From: Climacium dendroides
Taxonomy: Eukaryota > Streptophyta > Bryopsida > Hypnales > Climaciaceae
Length of the DNA: 64,000 nt
Direction: 5' to 3'
Assembly: GCA_950106755.1 (NCBI GenBank)
Contig: OX467086.1
Coordinates: 24,074,001-24,138,000 of the forward strand
Shown: one piece after another, positions 1 to 9,899 of the stretch
Numbering within the stretch: the stretch's first letter is position 1
Layout: every line of letters starts with the position of its first letter
Notes under the pieces: model-generated
Databases searched by the model: none
What the model was told of the DNA's origin: nothing
What the model saw: only the letters and a program-made list of their open reading frames with translations
Translations under genes and position numbers: made by a program

Positions 1-240
1 ACTCTCATTTCTTGTTGTTTCTTGTCATGTCTTAGTTGGTACTTCTTGTTTCTTCTTGTATCTTAGTTGTTGCTTTTTATTTGTTCTTATGTCTTAATTG
101 TTGCCTTATATTGTGTCTTAGTTGTTGTTTCTTGTTTTGTGTTGCTTCTTGTTTCTTATTGTGTCTTAGTTGTTGCTTAGTTGTTGCTTCTTATTCCTTA
201 TTGCATTTTAACTTTTGATTCTTGTTATCTCTTAGTACTT
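1..240. repeat. Low-complexity pyrimidine-rich repeat tract
   Basis: The tract is built from short degenerate copies of phrases such as CTTAGTTGTTGCTTCTTG with no constant period. The short open frame inside it (36-218) encodes only a Leu/Cys/Ser run and is a by-product of the repeat. It continues beyond the left edge of the window, so its full size is unknown. Confidence 0.6.
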
Positions 241-441
241 ATATTTTTTTTCTTGTTTCCTCCATCATCAATCTTATTCTTCCTATCCTAAACTTGAGCT
301 ACATATTTTGTGTTGATTGTAAATCTTTGAAGGTTAGGCTTTGTTGTTCAATCACTAAAAACTAACCTTTCATTTCTTTGATTGTATATGCAGGCATCAA
401 AAGTTGAAACAAAGATAGTGGAAGCTACTTGCAACTTTATG

Positions 442-895
442 AAGCCAAAAATATGATTTACATAAGTCATATTCCATAAAATATGACTGACGAGAGTCGT
501 ATTCTACATTACTGCAAAATATGACTGACGAGAGTTGTATTCTACATTACTGCAAAATATGACTCACCTCAGTCATATTCCATGCCATCAAAAAATATGA
601 CTTACTACAGTCATATTCCATATCATCCAAAAATATGACTTACTACAGTCATATTCCATGTCATCAAAAAGTATGACTAACTGTAGTCATATTCCACGTC
701 ATCCAAAAATATGACTGACTGCAGTTATATTCCATGTCATCAAAAAATATGACTGACTACAGTCATATTTCACGTCATCCAAAAATATGACTGACTGTAG
801 TCATATTCCATGTCATCAAAAAATATGACTAACCGCAGTCATATTCCACGTCATCCAAAAATATGACTGACCATAGTCATATTCCATGTAGGATT
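442..895 (+). repeat. 38-bp palindromic minisatellite, about 12 units
   Basis: The phrase AATATGACT starts at 480, 518, 556, 594, 632, 670, 708, 746, 784, 822 and 860, with a looser unit at about 442, giving an exact 38-bp period. Each unit is AATATGACT, about 6 variable bases, then AGTCATATT, followed by a spacer such as CCATGTCATCAAA, so every unit can fold into a hairpin. The variable centre (GACTGC, TACTAC, AACTGT) differs between units while both arms stay matched. Confidence 0.85.
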
Positions 896-1173
896 TTTTT
901 GTTTGCCCGAGCAACTCAAGAAGAAGTCAAGACTCCCCTAAGAAAGTCAAAGTATACGCCATGTTGGCATACTATGGTTAAAAATGGGTATTTATACCCC
1001 TCGGAAAATATGACTGCCAATATGACTGATGTCTGAAGCGATTGCTTCTAAACGACTAGAGTCAGTCATATTCCGAGTCATCTACAGTGATTTCTGCGTG
1101 AGTCGTATTTTTTGATTTTACGACTCACTGCAGTCATATTTTGCAGTCATAAAACACTGCTTTTGTTGTAGTG
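442..1173 (+). mobile_element. CACTA-like non-autonomous element with palindromic subterminal repeats
   Basis: The right end (1145-1173) reads, on the minus strand, CACTACAACAAAAGCAGTG, a typical CACTA-superfamily terminus. Inside is a repeat array (442-895) and further loose copies of the same ATATGACT / AGTCATAT motifs up to 1155. CACTA elements characteristically carry such direct and inverted subterminal repeats. The left terminus is not recognisable, so that end is deleted or eroded and no target-site duplication could be confirmed. It lies inside the kinase exon, between the EATCNFMKP and LGLG codons. Confidence 0.55.
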
Positions 1174-3113
1174 CTTGGTCTAGGGCACATTGTCAAATAG
1201 ACAAGTGGTGGCTATGAAGCAATTATTTGCCAAGACTAATCAAGGTGTAGATGAATTCTTGAATGAGGTAGTTTTATTAACTAGAATGAAGCATTGAAAC
1301 CTTATAAATTTGAAAGGATGTTGCATTCGTAAACAACAAAGGTTGTTGGTGTACGAGTACGTGGATAACTATGATATTGACCATTTTCTTCTAGGTGAGT
1401 AAGTCTTTCAACTTTTAGATTCTATTGGTAACTTGATATTCTATTTCAAATGCATTAAATAGTTTTTTGGAATTTGGTAGACTATTATAACGTTCTATAA
1501 TCCAAATATGTCTTCCTTTAGGTCTCCTATGAAGCCTAATTAAAGGATGGAATAGCCCTCCCCACCTATATTCTTGGGGAGGAATTTATCTATAGTATCC
1601 ACTCATTTCTAAAATCTCTAGTTTTGTAGGAAGCAAAGGAACCAATTGGTTGTCTATATTATATTAAGTGCATAATTATACACTCCTATGTTACAAACCA
1701 CTTGAGTAAAAGAAAAATGATTTGATTTGATTTGATTAATTCTTAGGAGCCTATCAACTAATTCACCCTTCACGCATTTCCAACAATGGGTCCAAATAAG
1801 GCCCTCCTCAATTGGCCTATGCAAATGAAGACTTGCTTGGGAGTGGCTCGTGGCTTGCATTACCTTCATGCGCTTGGTCATCCAATGATCATACATTGAG
1901 ATATTAAGGCTAGTAACATCTTGTTGATCCAAAATTATGAAGCAAAAATAGCAAATTTTTGCTTAGCCTTGTTGTTCCCAAATGAAGAGAGTTACATTTT
2001 GACCAAGCATGTTGCTGGAATCAAGTGAATCCCAAACTTACCTTCACCTTGTGAAATTGGCTTGATCATGCATGAAGTATGACTTTTGAATCTACAATTT
2101 TTTTTCTTTACATATATAGAAAGGTGACATGTTGTGTTCAGTAGAAGGGGAGCACCAAAGCTTGACAGACATTGGAATTTGGACATGTTTGCACAAAGGA
2201 TACTTGGCACCTAAATATACATCCTATGGTTAGTTGAGTGACAAAGTATATGTTTTTAGTTTTGAAGTTTTATGTTTAGAGGTTGTAAGTGGGCGAAGAA
2301 ATATTGATGACAAGCTTGCCCCACATGAAATATACCTCTCCAAATGGAGTAAGTATGCCTCCTCGTATTCTATTCCAATTACTCATTGTTGAATTGAAGC
2401 TTCAAGGGGTTTTAGGATAACGCAAACTGTTGTACATCAAATTTCTTCATCATTGTGTGAGATTGTTAAACAATTTCAAAGTGAGACCTTGAAGATCACT
2501 TTAAGTGACAATAGATGTTTGATTTCCATAGCCATAGGCATTTGGATAAAATCATGCTTACATACACCTCTTCCTTATTGAATACGTATCAAGCGTAGAA
2601 ATAGATGAGTTGCTGTTGCTAACAACAGTTAGGACTTAGGGTTTGGAGACAGGATCAGGTCGCTACTGAAACTATCCTCTACCTTGCGTGCAAAAACTGT
2701 TTAAAATACGGATTCTGGTGTTGCAGGCTTGGGAGCTGCACCGGAAGGGGAGACTGATGGATATGGTAGACCCAACACTAAGCTTACAAGACGAAGAAGT
2801 GCAGGAAGTGCGACGGCTGATCAACACAGCTCTCCTGTGCATCCAAAACGCAGCTGACCAGAGGCCGAGTATTGAGCGGGTGGTGGCCATTTTGCAAGGG
2901 GATAGTGAGTCGGAATCCATGGCGACGTTGCAAGGAGGCACTGATGAGGAGTACTTGGACACCATTCGGTTGTTCGCCGTGGGCAATAGCGCGCTGGTCA
3001 CTGTGAAGGAAGATGGGGAGTCGTCGTTCATGAACTCCTCAAGACGTCGGCTTGGAGATGAGGCCTTGTCGACGGGTGCGACGCTCGAGCTCAGTGAAAT
3101 CCGAGTCAGATGA

Positions 3114-3525
3114 TCATGGCGTGTTGCTTGCTGCTCTCTCCTTTTTGGCAGTCCAGCAATTGTAGGAACTTAGAACGTTGGGTGGAAAGGTAGAGAGAGC
3201 AGCCATCAATATTGAATCGGAATTTTTTGTTGTGTATATTCATTAATCACGCAAGAAATTCCAGAAATTGCGCCATTTGTATTTCTTCCGAGGCATAACT
3301 TCGCGTACAGGAATTGCAGAATGTGAGATGGAGAGTGAGTCACGAAGTGCAATCGAAATGGGTAACGCAGGCCATTTTCCCCAAGTGCTGCTGCAATTTT
3401 TTTTCAGTTCGTTAAGTGGTGTAACCCCTTTATTCCATGGCGTGGTCACGATATTAAGATGCTGATTCAAAACACTACGCATGGGGCGAGATTCTGGATC
3501 TCAGAATGGTGTGGATCCAAAATGT
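3114..3525. other. Kinase 3' flank, no gene seen
   Basis: This follows the stop codon of the kinase last exon. The open frames on both strands here (for example 3268-3465) show no recognisable protein motif and overlap each other. I see a moderately GC-rich flank and nothing else. Confidence 0.4.
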
Positions 3526-3615
3526 TACTCCCTCGGTCTCAAAATAAATCCGTGGTACTCTGACTAGTTTCCCACTAGAGAGTAGAGATCGCGGATTTAC
3601 TTTGAGACAGAGGTA
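3526..3615. mobile_element. Stowaway-type MITE (Tc1/mariner), about 90 bp
   Basis: The left end TACTCCCTCGGTCTCAAAAT and the right end, read on the minus strand, TACCTCTGTCTCAAAGTAAA are matching terminal inverted repeats continuing into AAATCCGTGG / AAATCCGCG. The element is bounded by TA on both sides, the Stowaway target duplication. The CTCCCTC.GTCTCAAAATA terminus is the common plant Stowaway signature. It has no coding capacity. Confidence 0.85.
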
Positions 3616-4607
3616 CTGTAGTAAGGAACAGTGAAATGATCAAGTCATGGCTTTTCACATTTGAGGAAAAAGTTCCGACATTATGGGACGCACCGTGTCC
3701 GAATCCTGCTCACCGTGGCTAAAACCACTTGTCTGATCCTCGAAGTGCATCAATTCGTCTCTCTACGAAAAATTGTACGTCGCCTGCAAGGTCAGTCCCC
3801 AGATCTTGGTCGTCTCCGTTCTCGGAGTTTTGGGTTTTGTGAAACCCATTCGAGGGTGGTACTTTACTACAAAACGCCCGAAGACAATTACACGCCCGGG
3901 GGCTGAGCACCGGAAGGCTGGAAAGCGAGGAAAAGTAAACGCCTGGAGGCAGATCACAAAGCGAGGAGAGGCCAACGCCGAGCGGCAGGGAGCAAACGAA
4001 GCGAGGCACCCAAAGGCAAGCAAAGGGCAGTTAATCAACACCCGAAAGCAAGAAAGTCCGAAGGGACACGCCCAGGAGGGCACGGTTGAACGGAAAGTGA
4101 AAGCACGGGGATGGACCAAAAGGGACCGAAAGCCGAGGGGCGGGGATGGATGAAACAGGAACCAAGAAAACACCCCGGAGGACAGTGATGAACAGGAAGG
4201 GAACCAAATACCCGGAGGCGGCAGAGCCGGTGGAAGATGTCCAAGAAAGAGCAGTTTAACAAACCCAGAGAAACACACACAAGAGCCAACGAGAATGGTG
4301 GCAGAAGAAAGGAGGAAAACAAAGGGCACAAAAGGAACAAAGAAGTAAAGGCCAGTGAGCAGTGGAAGAGAGGGGACCGAGACAACATCAGGTACCGGGG
4401 CAGAGACCGGCCAAGACAACATCAGAGCCGGGAAAACCAACAGAGAAAACAAGACAACAGAGAAAACAACCAGAGAAAACAAACAAGAGGGAATCTAGGG
4501 AAGTCAAAGGAAAGGAAGGAGGGCAATCTCCGGGTTTTGGGTTTTGAGATCTCCATGTCAATTGCAGTGTTTTATCAGTAGAAGATCGACTTCTGGTGCA
4601 ACTCTTA
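3616..4607 (+). other. Upstream region of the Nudix gene, including a T-poor tract
   Basis: From about 3890 to 4520 the plus strand is strikingly poor in T and rich in A and G. A degenerate phrase like ACGCCCGGAGGCAG recurs (about 3891, 3940, 3976, 4070, 4172, 4207), and AGAGAAAACAA is repeated at 4440-4490. Flanking both sides is the phrase GGGTTTTG with an upstream CTC (about 3824-3840 and 4527-4547). Long open frames on both strands, including 239 codons on the minus strand at 3763-4482, follow from the base bias and show no domain. It may contain the promoter and 5' leader of the next gene, or an unidentified insertion. Confidence 0.4.
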
Positions 4608-7600
4608 ATGATGGCGACATTGTCCACGCCGTACGTTCCCCGCTTCTTGGCTCCGCCTCACTTGAAACCAGCATCGGGCGAACGCCTTCGAGTCAGAAGA
4701 GCGGTACAGTGCCGCATTCCGGAGTTGTGGGTAAGTGCTGTGAGAGCGCAGGCTTCCGTCGCACAGGAGCTGCAAGGCTACTGGCAACATGTTCATACCT
4801 GTAATGCCGGCCAGGTAGGTTTCATGCCGCTTCTGTGTTTTTTAGGGTTTAGGTTTCCGAGTTCAATCGAGTGCACTCTTTATCCATTCCGTAGTGGAAA
4901 TTGGTGACTTCCTTGCTCTCTCTGTGTATTCAGTAGCTGAAATTGGTGACATCTTTGCACTCTTTATGCATTCAGTAGCGGGAGTTGGTGACGTCTTTGC
5001 ACCCTTGCACTCTGTTTGCATTCAGTAGCTGAACCTTGTGACATCCTTGCAGGAAAGGCAGGTGGAGTTCTTACCTTTTATTCTCGAAGACAGCAGAATT
5101 GGTTACATCCATCCGAGGTAAGCGCCTGGAAGTAGCTCTTGTTTGGTTACGATGAGCTCCACCATTTCCATTGGTGTCTTTAATTCAGATGGCGTGCTGA
5201 ATTGCTCACGGATCTTGTGGGAGTTCAATTGTGCTACTGCGTGTGATGACAGATTTTTGAAACATTTGCAACGATTTCCTGAGGTGTTTACTGTCCGTGA
5301 TGATGAGGACAATGCGAAGAGCAAAGGCTGGGTCACGCTGCACGAATTGCTTCAATCACCTAGAGAACGCACTGATGCGATTGAAAGTGTGTTGCGCTCA
5401 CTGGAATTGGAAGGTCTCGTCCCTGGATGGCGCAATGAGGTACTTTCCAATCAAATTCGAGAGTATATAAGTTAGGGACATCATGAAAGGGAAGAGGATT
5501 CCAATGTCCTAAAATGCATTATTTGGATAGTGGATGCAAACGTTCTGAAGTTTTGAAGTTTTCTTGGTAAATGACCTAAAATTGGCACTTGAGCAGATGT
5601 TTATGTGGTCTATATTGGAAGGCTTTTGTATAACCATTCTGACGAAAGAGAGACCTCCTCATGAATCATGAGGAAGATTCTCTTTGATGATGCTGTTTAA
5701 TATTCTTGAAAGAAGCTAATTTTACAGAGAATCTATTTTCATAGCTTGTAACGCTAACGTATTCCTAAGACATTTGATCAGCACTAATGTCGGATAGTTA
5801 TACATGAGACAGACTTTGCTCCTGGTGTTCATGTGCAGCATTTCCCTGTGGTGACCAGTTATGGAGGACGACCTCTCTTCTCTTTAGAACGTGCAGCTGT
5901 TCCGTTTTTGGGCACGAAAGTACGCTTCGTTTCCACTTTACCAGGCAATCTTCACAGTTTGATGCAATTTTCAAATTCCCAAGGCTAAGATGCACATGAG
6001 TTCTTATTTTCTTCAGGTTACCGAACTCTTTCAGCTGAGAACTGGATGAGTCACTTTCCCTTGCAAATAGTCTCATGTGATCTGAACTAAGCAGGCATAT
6101 GGGGTTCACATGAATGGCTACGTTCAAGTTGATGGAGAAAAGCATCTTTGGGTTGCTAAGCGTAGTGCGACGAAGCAAACCTTTCCGGGCATGCTTGACC
6201 ATCTTGTTGCCGGGGGCCAGGTGAGGTTACAATAGTTGGCAGATAGTGTTGATGTTGACATGTAGTGTTGGTAACACTACAATAGTTGTGTTGTTGACAT
6301 TTAGTGTTGGAGTTTGTAGTTAGTTTTGCAAACACTAAATATCATTATTAGTGTTGTGAGATTCACAGTACTGTAATCTATTCTAAAAGAGACACTTTTT
6401 CTGCACCTTGCTAAAATTTTAGATTAATGCATGAGTAAGTGGAAGAGAATCATACGTCTAGTCTGTTCAATACTACAATAATATTCTAAAGATTTCAAAG
6501 TTTAAATTGTAGAGAACTGAATGTTGACACCAACGGACCTCTTAATGGGGCATCTTTGAAGCCCAAATTGCTGCAACTCCTGCTGACTACTTCCAAATCC
6601 CTTCAACTTCTGTTAGTGATAGTTTTGGAGAATTTGCTTCTCTTTTAGTACTAGATCTAGGTGTTGCATTTTGGCTGGTATCTCTTTTAGGTGTAGCCTA
6701 TGGTCCCTGTGAACTTTGAACTTCTAATTGGGTCTGAAGAGGGTTCTGTCTTGTCCTTGTATTTGTTATTTTCATGGCCAGTCTGAAGGAATTGGCTGCA
6801 AGGAGAACCTTATCAAAGAATGTGATGAGGAAGCTGGAATACCTGCAGTTCTTGCTGCCAAGTATGTATATTTCACCCTTGTCCGTCGACTTGCTTGTCA
6901 TTGTTTGAATACTTCACTTCTTTCGACCAGATTGAATGAATATCGACAGAATTTCTCGCTGACGGAGATTAACGTAAGCAATGAGGTCACCAAAGGTCCT
7001 TGAGAACTTCAACTTTTCTTGCAGTACCTTGGTATTCTTCAATTTCGAATGAAGGAAAGGTATCTTGTGTAGGGCTAGTTCCGTAGGAGTTGTCTCCTAT
7101 GAGCAGATTCAAGGGGAAGCGTTCAAGAGAGACGTTCTCTTCTGCTACGATCTAGAGCTGCCCGCAGATTTCCAGCCTTCAAATAAAGGTATCGATCAGA
7201 AGCCCTGCCCTCTCTGAGGACAAATAAAGGTATCGATCAGAAGCACTGAGGTAGAGGTACTATTTGTAGCGATTGAAAGCATTTTAACATTTGTAGGGTG
7301 TGATTTTTTGGGTGATCACTAAATACCTGTGGAGAGATCATTTTGGGGTACAAGAGCGAAATCTTTTCAGTTTTTTGTCACTTATGTGTGAGTTTCTTAT
7401 GTTTGAATTTTTCATTAATGGGAGGTTGTAGTCTACTATTGACGGGCAGTAGTCAGTCCCACTTCCATTAAAAGATGAGAGGCCATAGACATCTAGCCCA
7501 TTCTTACTTGCACCACGTACTGATAACTGCAACTCACTCTGGTACTGGTGCAGACGGCGAAGTTGAAAGCTTCGCGCTCATACCTGTTTCTGAAGTGGCA

Positions 7601-8086
7601 AAAGGCCTTTGCAATTCTGAGAACTACAAGCCTAATTGTGCCCTGGTTGTTATCGATTTTTTATTCCGTCATGGGTGAGCTCTTCTTCAACATGAAAGAA
7701 TTATTACATTTAATACTGATCCTCATCTCATTCTTATCCTTTTGTCATTTCATAAACTTAACCTCTGAGTGCCTGAACTAAAATAGAATGGATGCTTTGG
7801 AGTAACATCCAAAACATATTTCTTCTATTCAAAATTGTAGGGCACAGTTCCTTTTTTCTATTGGTACATTTGATTACCTTCCTTAAGCTTTCTAATCGAT
7901 TTCTTTCAATTCCAATAGATTGGAAAGCAGCATTTGCTTTTGGCTATTCAGGCTACGAGTATGTTGGTTTGTTGGAATGTTGAAGGTTGTTCTCACACTA
8001 TTCTTTTTTCCACCAGATTCATCCATCCAGATCAGCCGGGCTATTTGCATCTTCTGCAGAGCTTGAGAAGTGGTGAGTGCCAATAA
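4608..8086 (+). CDS. NUDT20: Nudix hydrolase of the NUDT20/24 (DUF4743) type, chloroplast-targeted
   Basis: Nine exons: 4608-4814, 5053-5117, 5253-5439, 5839-5919, 6095-6220, 6782-6861, 7073-7188, 7554-7674 and 8017-8086, all with GT-AG introns and matching phases. They give 350 aa; the Arabidopsis relatives are about 370. The N-terminal domain (about 70-180) carries GYIHPRFLKHLQRFPEVF and ending SLERAAVPFLGTK. The Nudix domain starts at AYGVHMNGYV (181). The Nudix box spans 220-242, with KECDEEAGI at its end. Its first catalytic-helix Glu is replaced by Ile, as I recall for this family. The end RHGFIHPDQPGYLHLL is family-typical. The first 35 residues are basic and Ser/Pro-containing with almost no acidic residues, like a plastid transit peptide. 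Two adjacent ATGs (4608, 4611) could start it. Family members hydrolyse nucleotide-diphosphate-type or thiamine-diphosphate-like substrates; the substrate here is unknown. NUDT20 versus NUDT24 cannot be decided. Confidence 0.93.
7180..7245 (+). repeat. Duplicated splice-donor segment in the Nudix gene
   Basis: The string AAATAAAGGTATCGATCAGA, spanning the exon 7 donor (exon end 7188), occurs again 41 bases downstream at 7222, so a second identical donor lies at 7229/7230. Reading through the first donor to the second would add 41 nt and shift the frame. Confidence 0.8.
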
Positions 8087-8484
8087 CAGGGGCATGTCTT
8101 TGAGCTGAAATTTGGAACGAAATTTGCAAATTTCGTAGTCCACACGCATGAGATGCATCCCTACAATTCTTTACCACATATTGTGAGAAAATTACCTTTC
8201 TCCATTATAAATCAAGCAAACTATTGACTTGAAATTCTAACATTAATTGTAAAGAGCTTGCGTGATGCTTTAGGGAGTGGCTGAGCTTGGCTTCTGGTAG
8301 CTTTTAGTACATCCCACTTGAGATGAGACCTCAGGATTGTGCACAATTAGAATTTGGATTCCTTATGTAAGTGTTGAGCAGCTCTTGAAGAACGTCATGT
8401 GTCCTTTGGAGTAGCCAAGACTGGCCTAGATTTACCGATCTTTGGCTTCAGAAATAATGCTCAATCGTGCATTACTCTAACCCA

Positions 8485-8540
8485 GCTAAAATCTTAATTC
8501 CAGAATTGGCAGTTAAAATCTTAATTCCAGAATTGGCAGT
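8485..8540 (+). repeat. 27-bp tandem duplication
   Basis: TTAAAATCTTAATTCCAGAA followed by TTGGCAG appears twice head to tail. The copies are identical over the unit, so the duplication looks recent. Confidence 0.85.
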
Positions 8541-8749
8541 GGACATCAATTATATCCTGCAATAAGCATAAATAAAAGACCTTCTTTGAAGAGTAATATA
8601 AAGTAGCATTGTTTGGTGGTTTGATTAGAACACTTGTGCCATCAATAGCTCCAATCACGACAAGAATTTGATGTAACAAGCTTTACATTCTAATACAATT
8701 TGTTTACTGGTAGATGTTTTTTTTAATAGATTTTTTTTTTTTTCTAGAC

Positions 8750-8891
8750 GTTGGGTGATGAAGACTTGTGTAAGATGTGTATGAATTGTTACACAAAACT
8801 TTTGTACTTTAATCCATATTGTTGGGTGATGAAGGCTTGTCTAAGATGTCTATGAATTGTTGCACAAAATTTTTGTACTTTAATCTATATC
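8750..8891 (+). repeat. 71-bp tandem duplication
   Basis: GTTGGGTGATGAAG starts at 8750 and at 8821. Each copy continues with similar sequence ending CTTTAATC.ATAT, with about half a dozen substitutions between copies. Confidence 0.85.
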
Positions 8892-9899
8892 GTATAGCAA
8901 GATGGTGAGACATTTCAAAATGTTGCAATCTCAACAATTTCATAGGCATCACAAGGAGACCTTTTCAAGTGCAAAGACATCACTTACACTACAAGGACCT
9001 TCAATCATTAGGATTTAAGATTGGCCAAACACTTCTTTTCATGTGTTGACAAAACCTTTTAAAGTGCCTTTTATCTTCCACCTTTAGATTTTATCCTCAA
9101 ACTTGGGGCATCCTATTTTTGCAAAGGCCCTAGAAGAGATACTTTATCTTATACAATAAGTCTTAGAAAAGGAATCTCTTTCATTTCTTATATGAAATAG
9201 GGGTACTCACAATAGCCAACTTGTTTGTCATAGAATTCATTGAAGGCTTATATTGTTTAAATAGTGAGTATAAAATCTTCACCTAATTCAAGGATGTAGA
9301 GTAATTGTCCAATGAGAGTTGGTCACATATTTAAGCCCTTTACCTAGTTTGGGGAAGTTGAATAAGTTGTTTAATGAGAGTAAACTACATGAATCCTTTA
9401 CTGAATTGGGGGACTATAGAAAAAATCGTCGACTACTTCTAATATAAGTAGTGTCATGATTTCATTTGTCATGTTCTCATTTACACAATTTTTCATTCAC
9501 TTGTTCTTACTTAACTCAAATGACATCCAAACATCTCTTCAATAAATACTCCCAAACTCTTTGTGATGTTGCATTGGAAGTTGGAACAGGCTTCGTTCTA
9601 GTGTAAATTAAACCACAAACAAAGAAATTGTACAGTAGACCAATTGCACCCCAAGGTCGCTCACTATCAGTTTCGTTAATGATTATCATCAATTGGATGA
9701 AACCCTAAGTCCTACGAAGCTCACGATTGAGAATACGTAGGAGAATAGGAGATATTTCTGCAGGGCTTCCTTATCAATGTTGTATGCTTTTGCCCTCTCA
9801 ACAACATTCGTGTTGTATTGCAACTCCAGAAGTATTGCTGTAGGCCTGTAGTTGCGATCAGCAGAGAACAGTTTTTCTTTTCGAGTCTTTATTGTCACA

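Larger units (their letters stand above)
394..3113 (+). pseudogene. Decayed receptor-like serine/threonine kinase
   Basis: Kinase-domain exons can be read in order. Positions 394-447 follow an acceptor and encode ASKVETKIVEATCNF, the usual lead into an RLK kinase domain. About 1176-1395 encodes the VAMKQL lysine motif and YEYVDNYDIDHFLLG. About 1785-2030 covers the catalytic and activation loops, 2197-2345 the SDK..VFSF..L.LEVVSGRRN region, and 2727-3113 the C-lobe end (AWELHRKGRLMDMVDPTL, ADQRPSIERVVAIL). It is broken by in-frame stops at 1295-1297 (expected HRN), 1897-1899 (expected HRD) and 2231-2233, by loss of the glycine-loop end (LGLG runs straight into GTLSNRQ in another frame), and by NFC in place of DFG. 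A CACTA-like insertion splits the first kinase exon. The class is a plant RLK of the LRR-VIII or DUF26-like type; I cannot fix the subfamily. Only the last exon is clean and GC-richer. Confidence 0.8.
8087..9899. other. Intergenic region between the Nudix and PAS1 genes
   Basis: No gene is seen. It holds two small tandem duplications (described separately), AT-rich sequence, and from about 9600 the 5' flank and leader of the PAS1 gene. The minus-strand open frame at 9689-9934 is a shadow over PAS1 exon 1 and its leader. Confidence 0.6.

Noticed and set aside
442..895. CRISPR-like repeat-spacer pattern
   Set aside because: The period is strict, but the 'spacers' are also near-identical and the host is a plant; it is a minisatellite in a transposon.
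3763..4482. 239-codon open frame on the minus strand
   Set aside because: It comes from the T-poor base bias of the plus strand; overlapping long frames exist on both strands and none has a domain.
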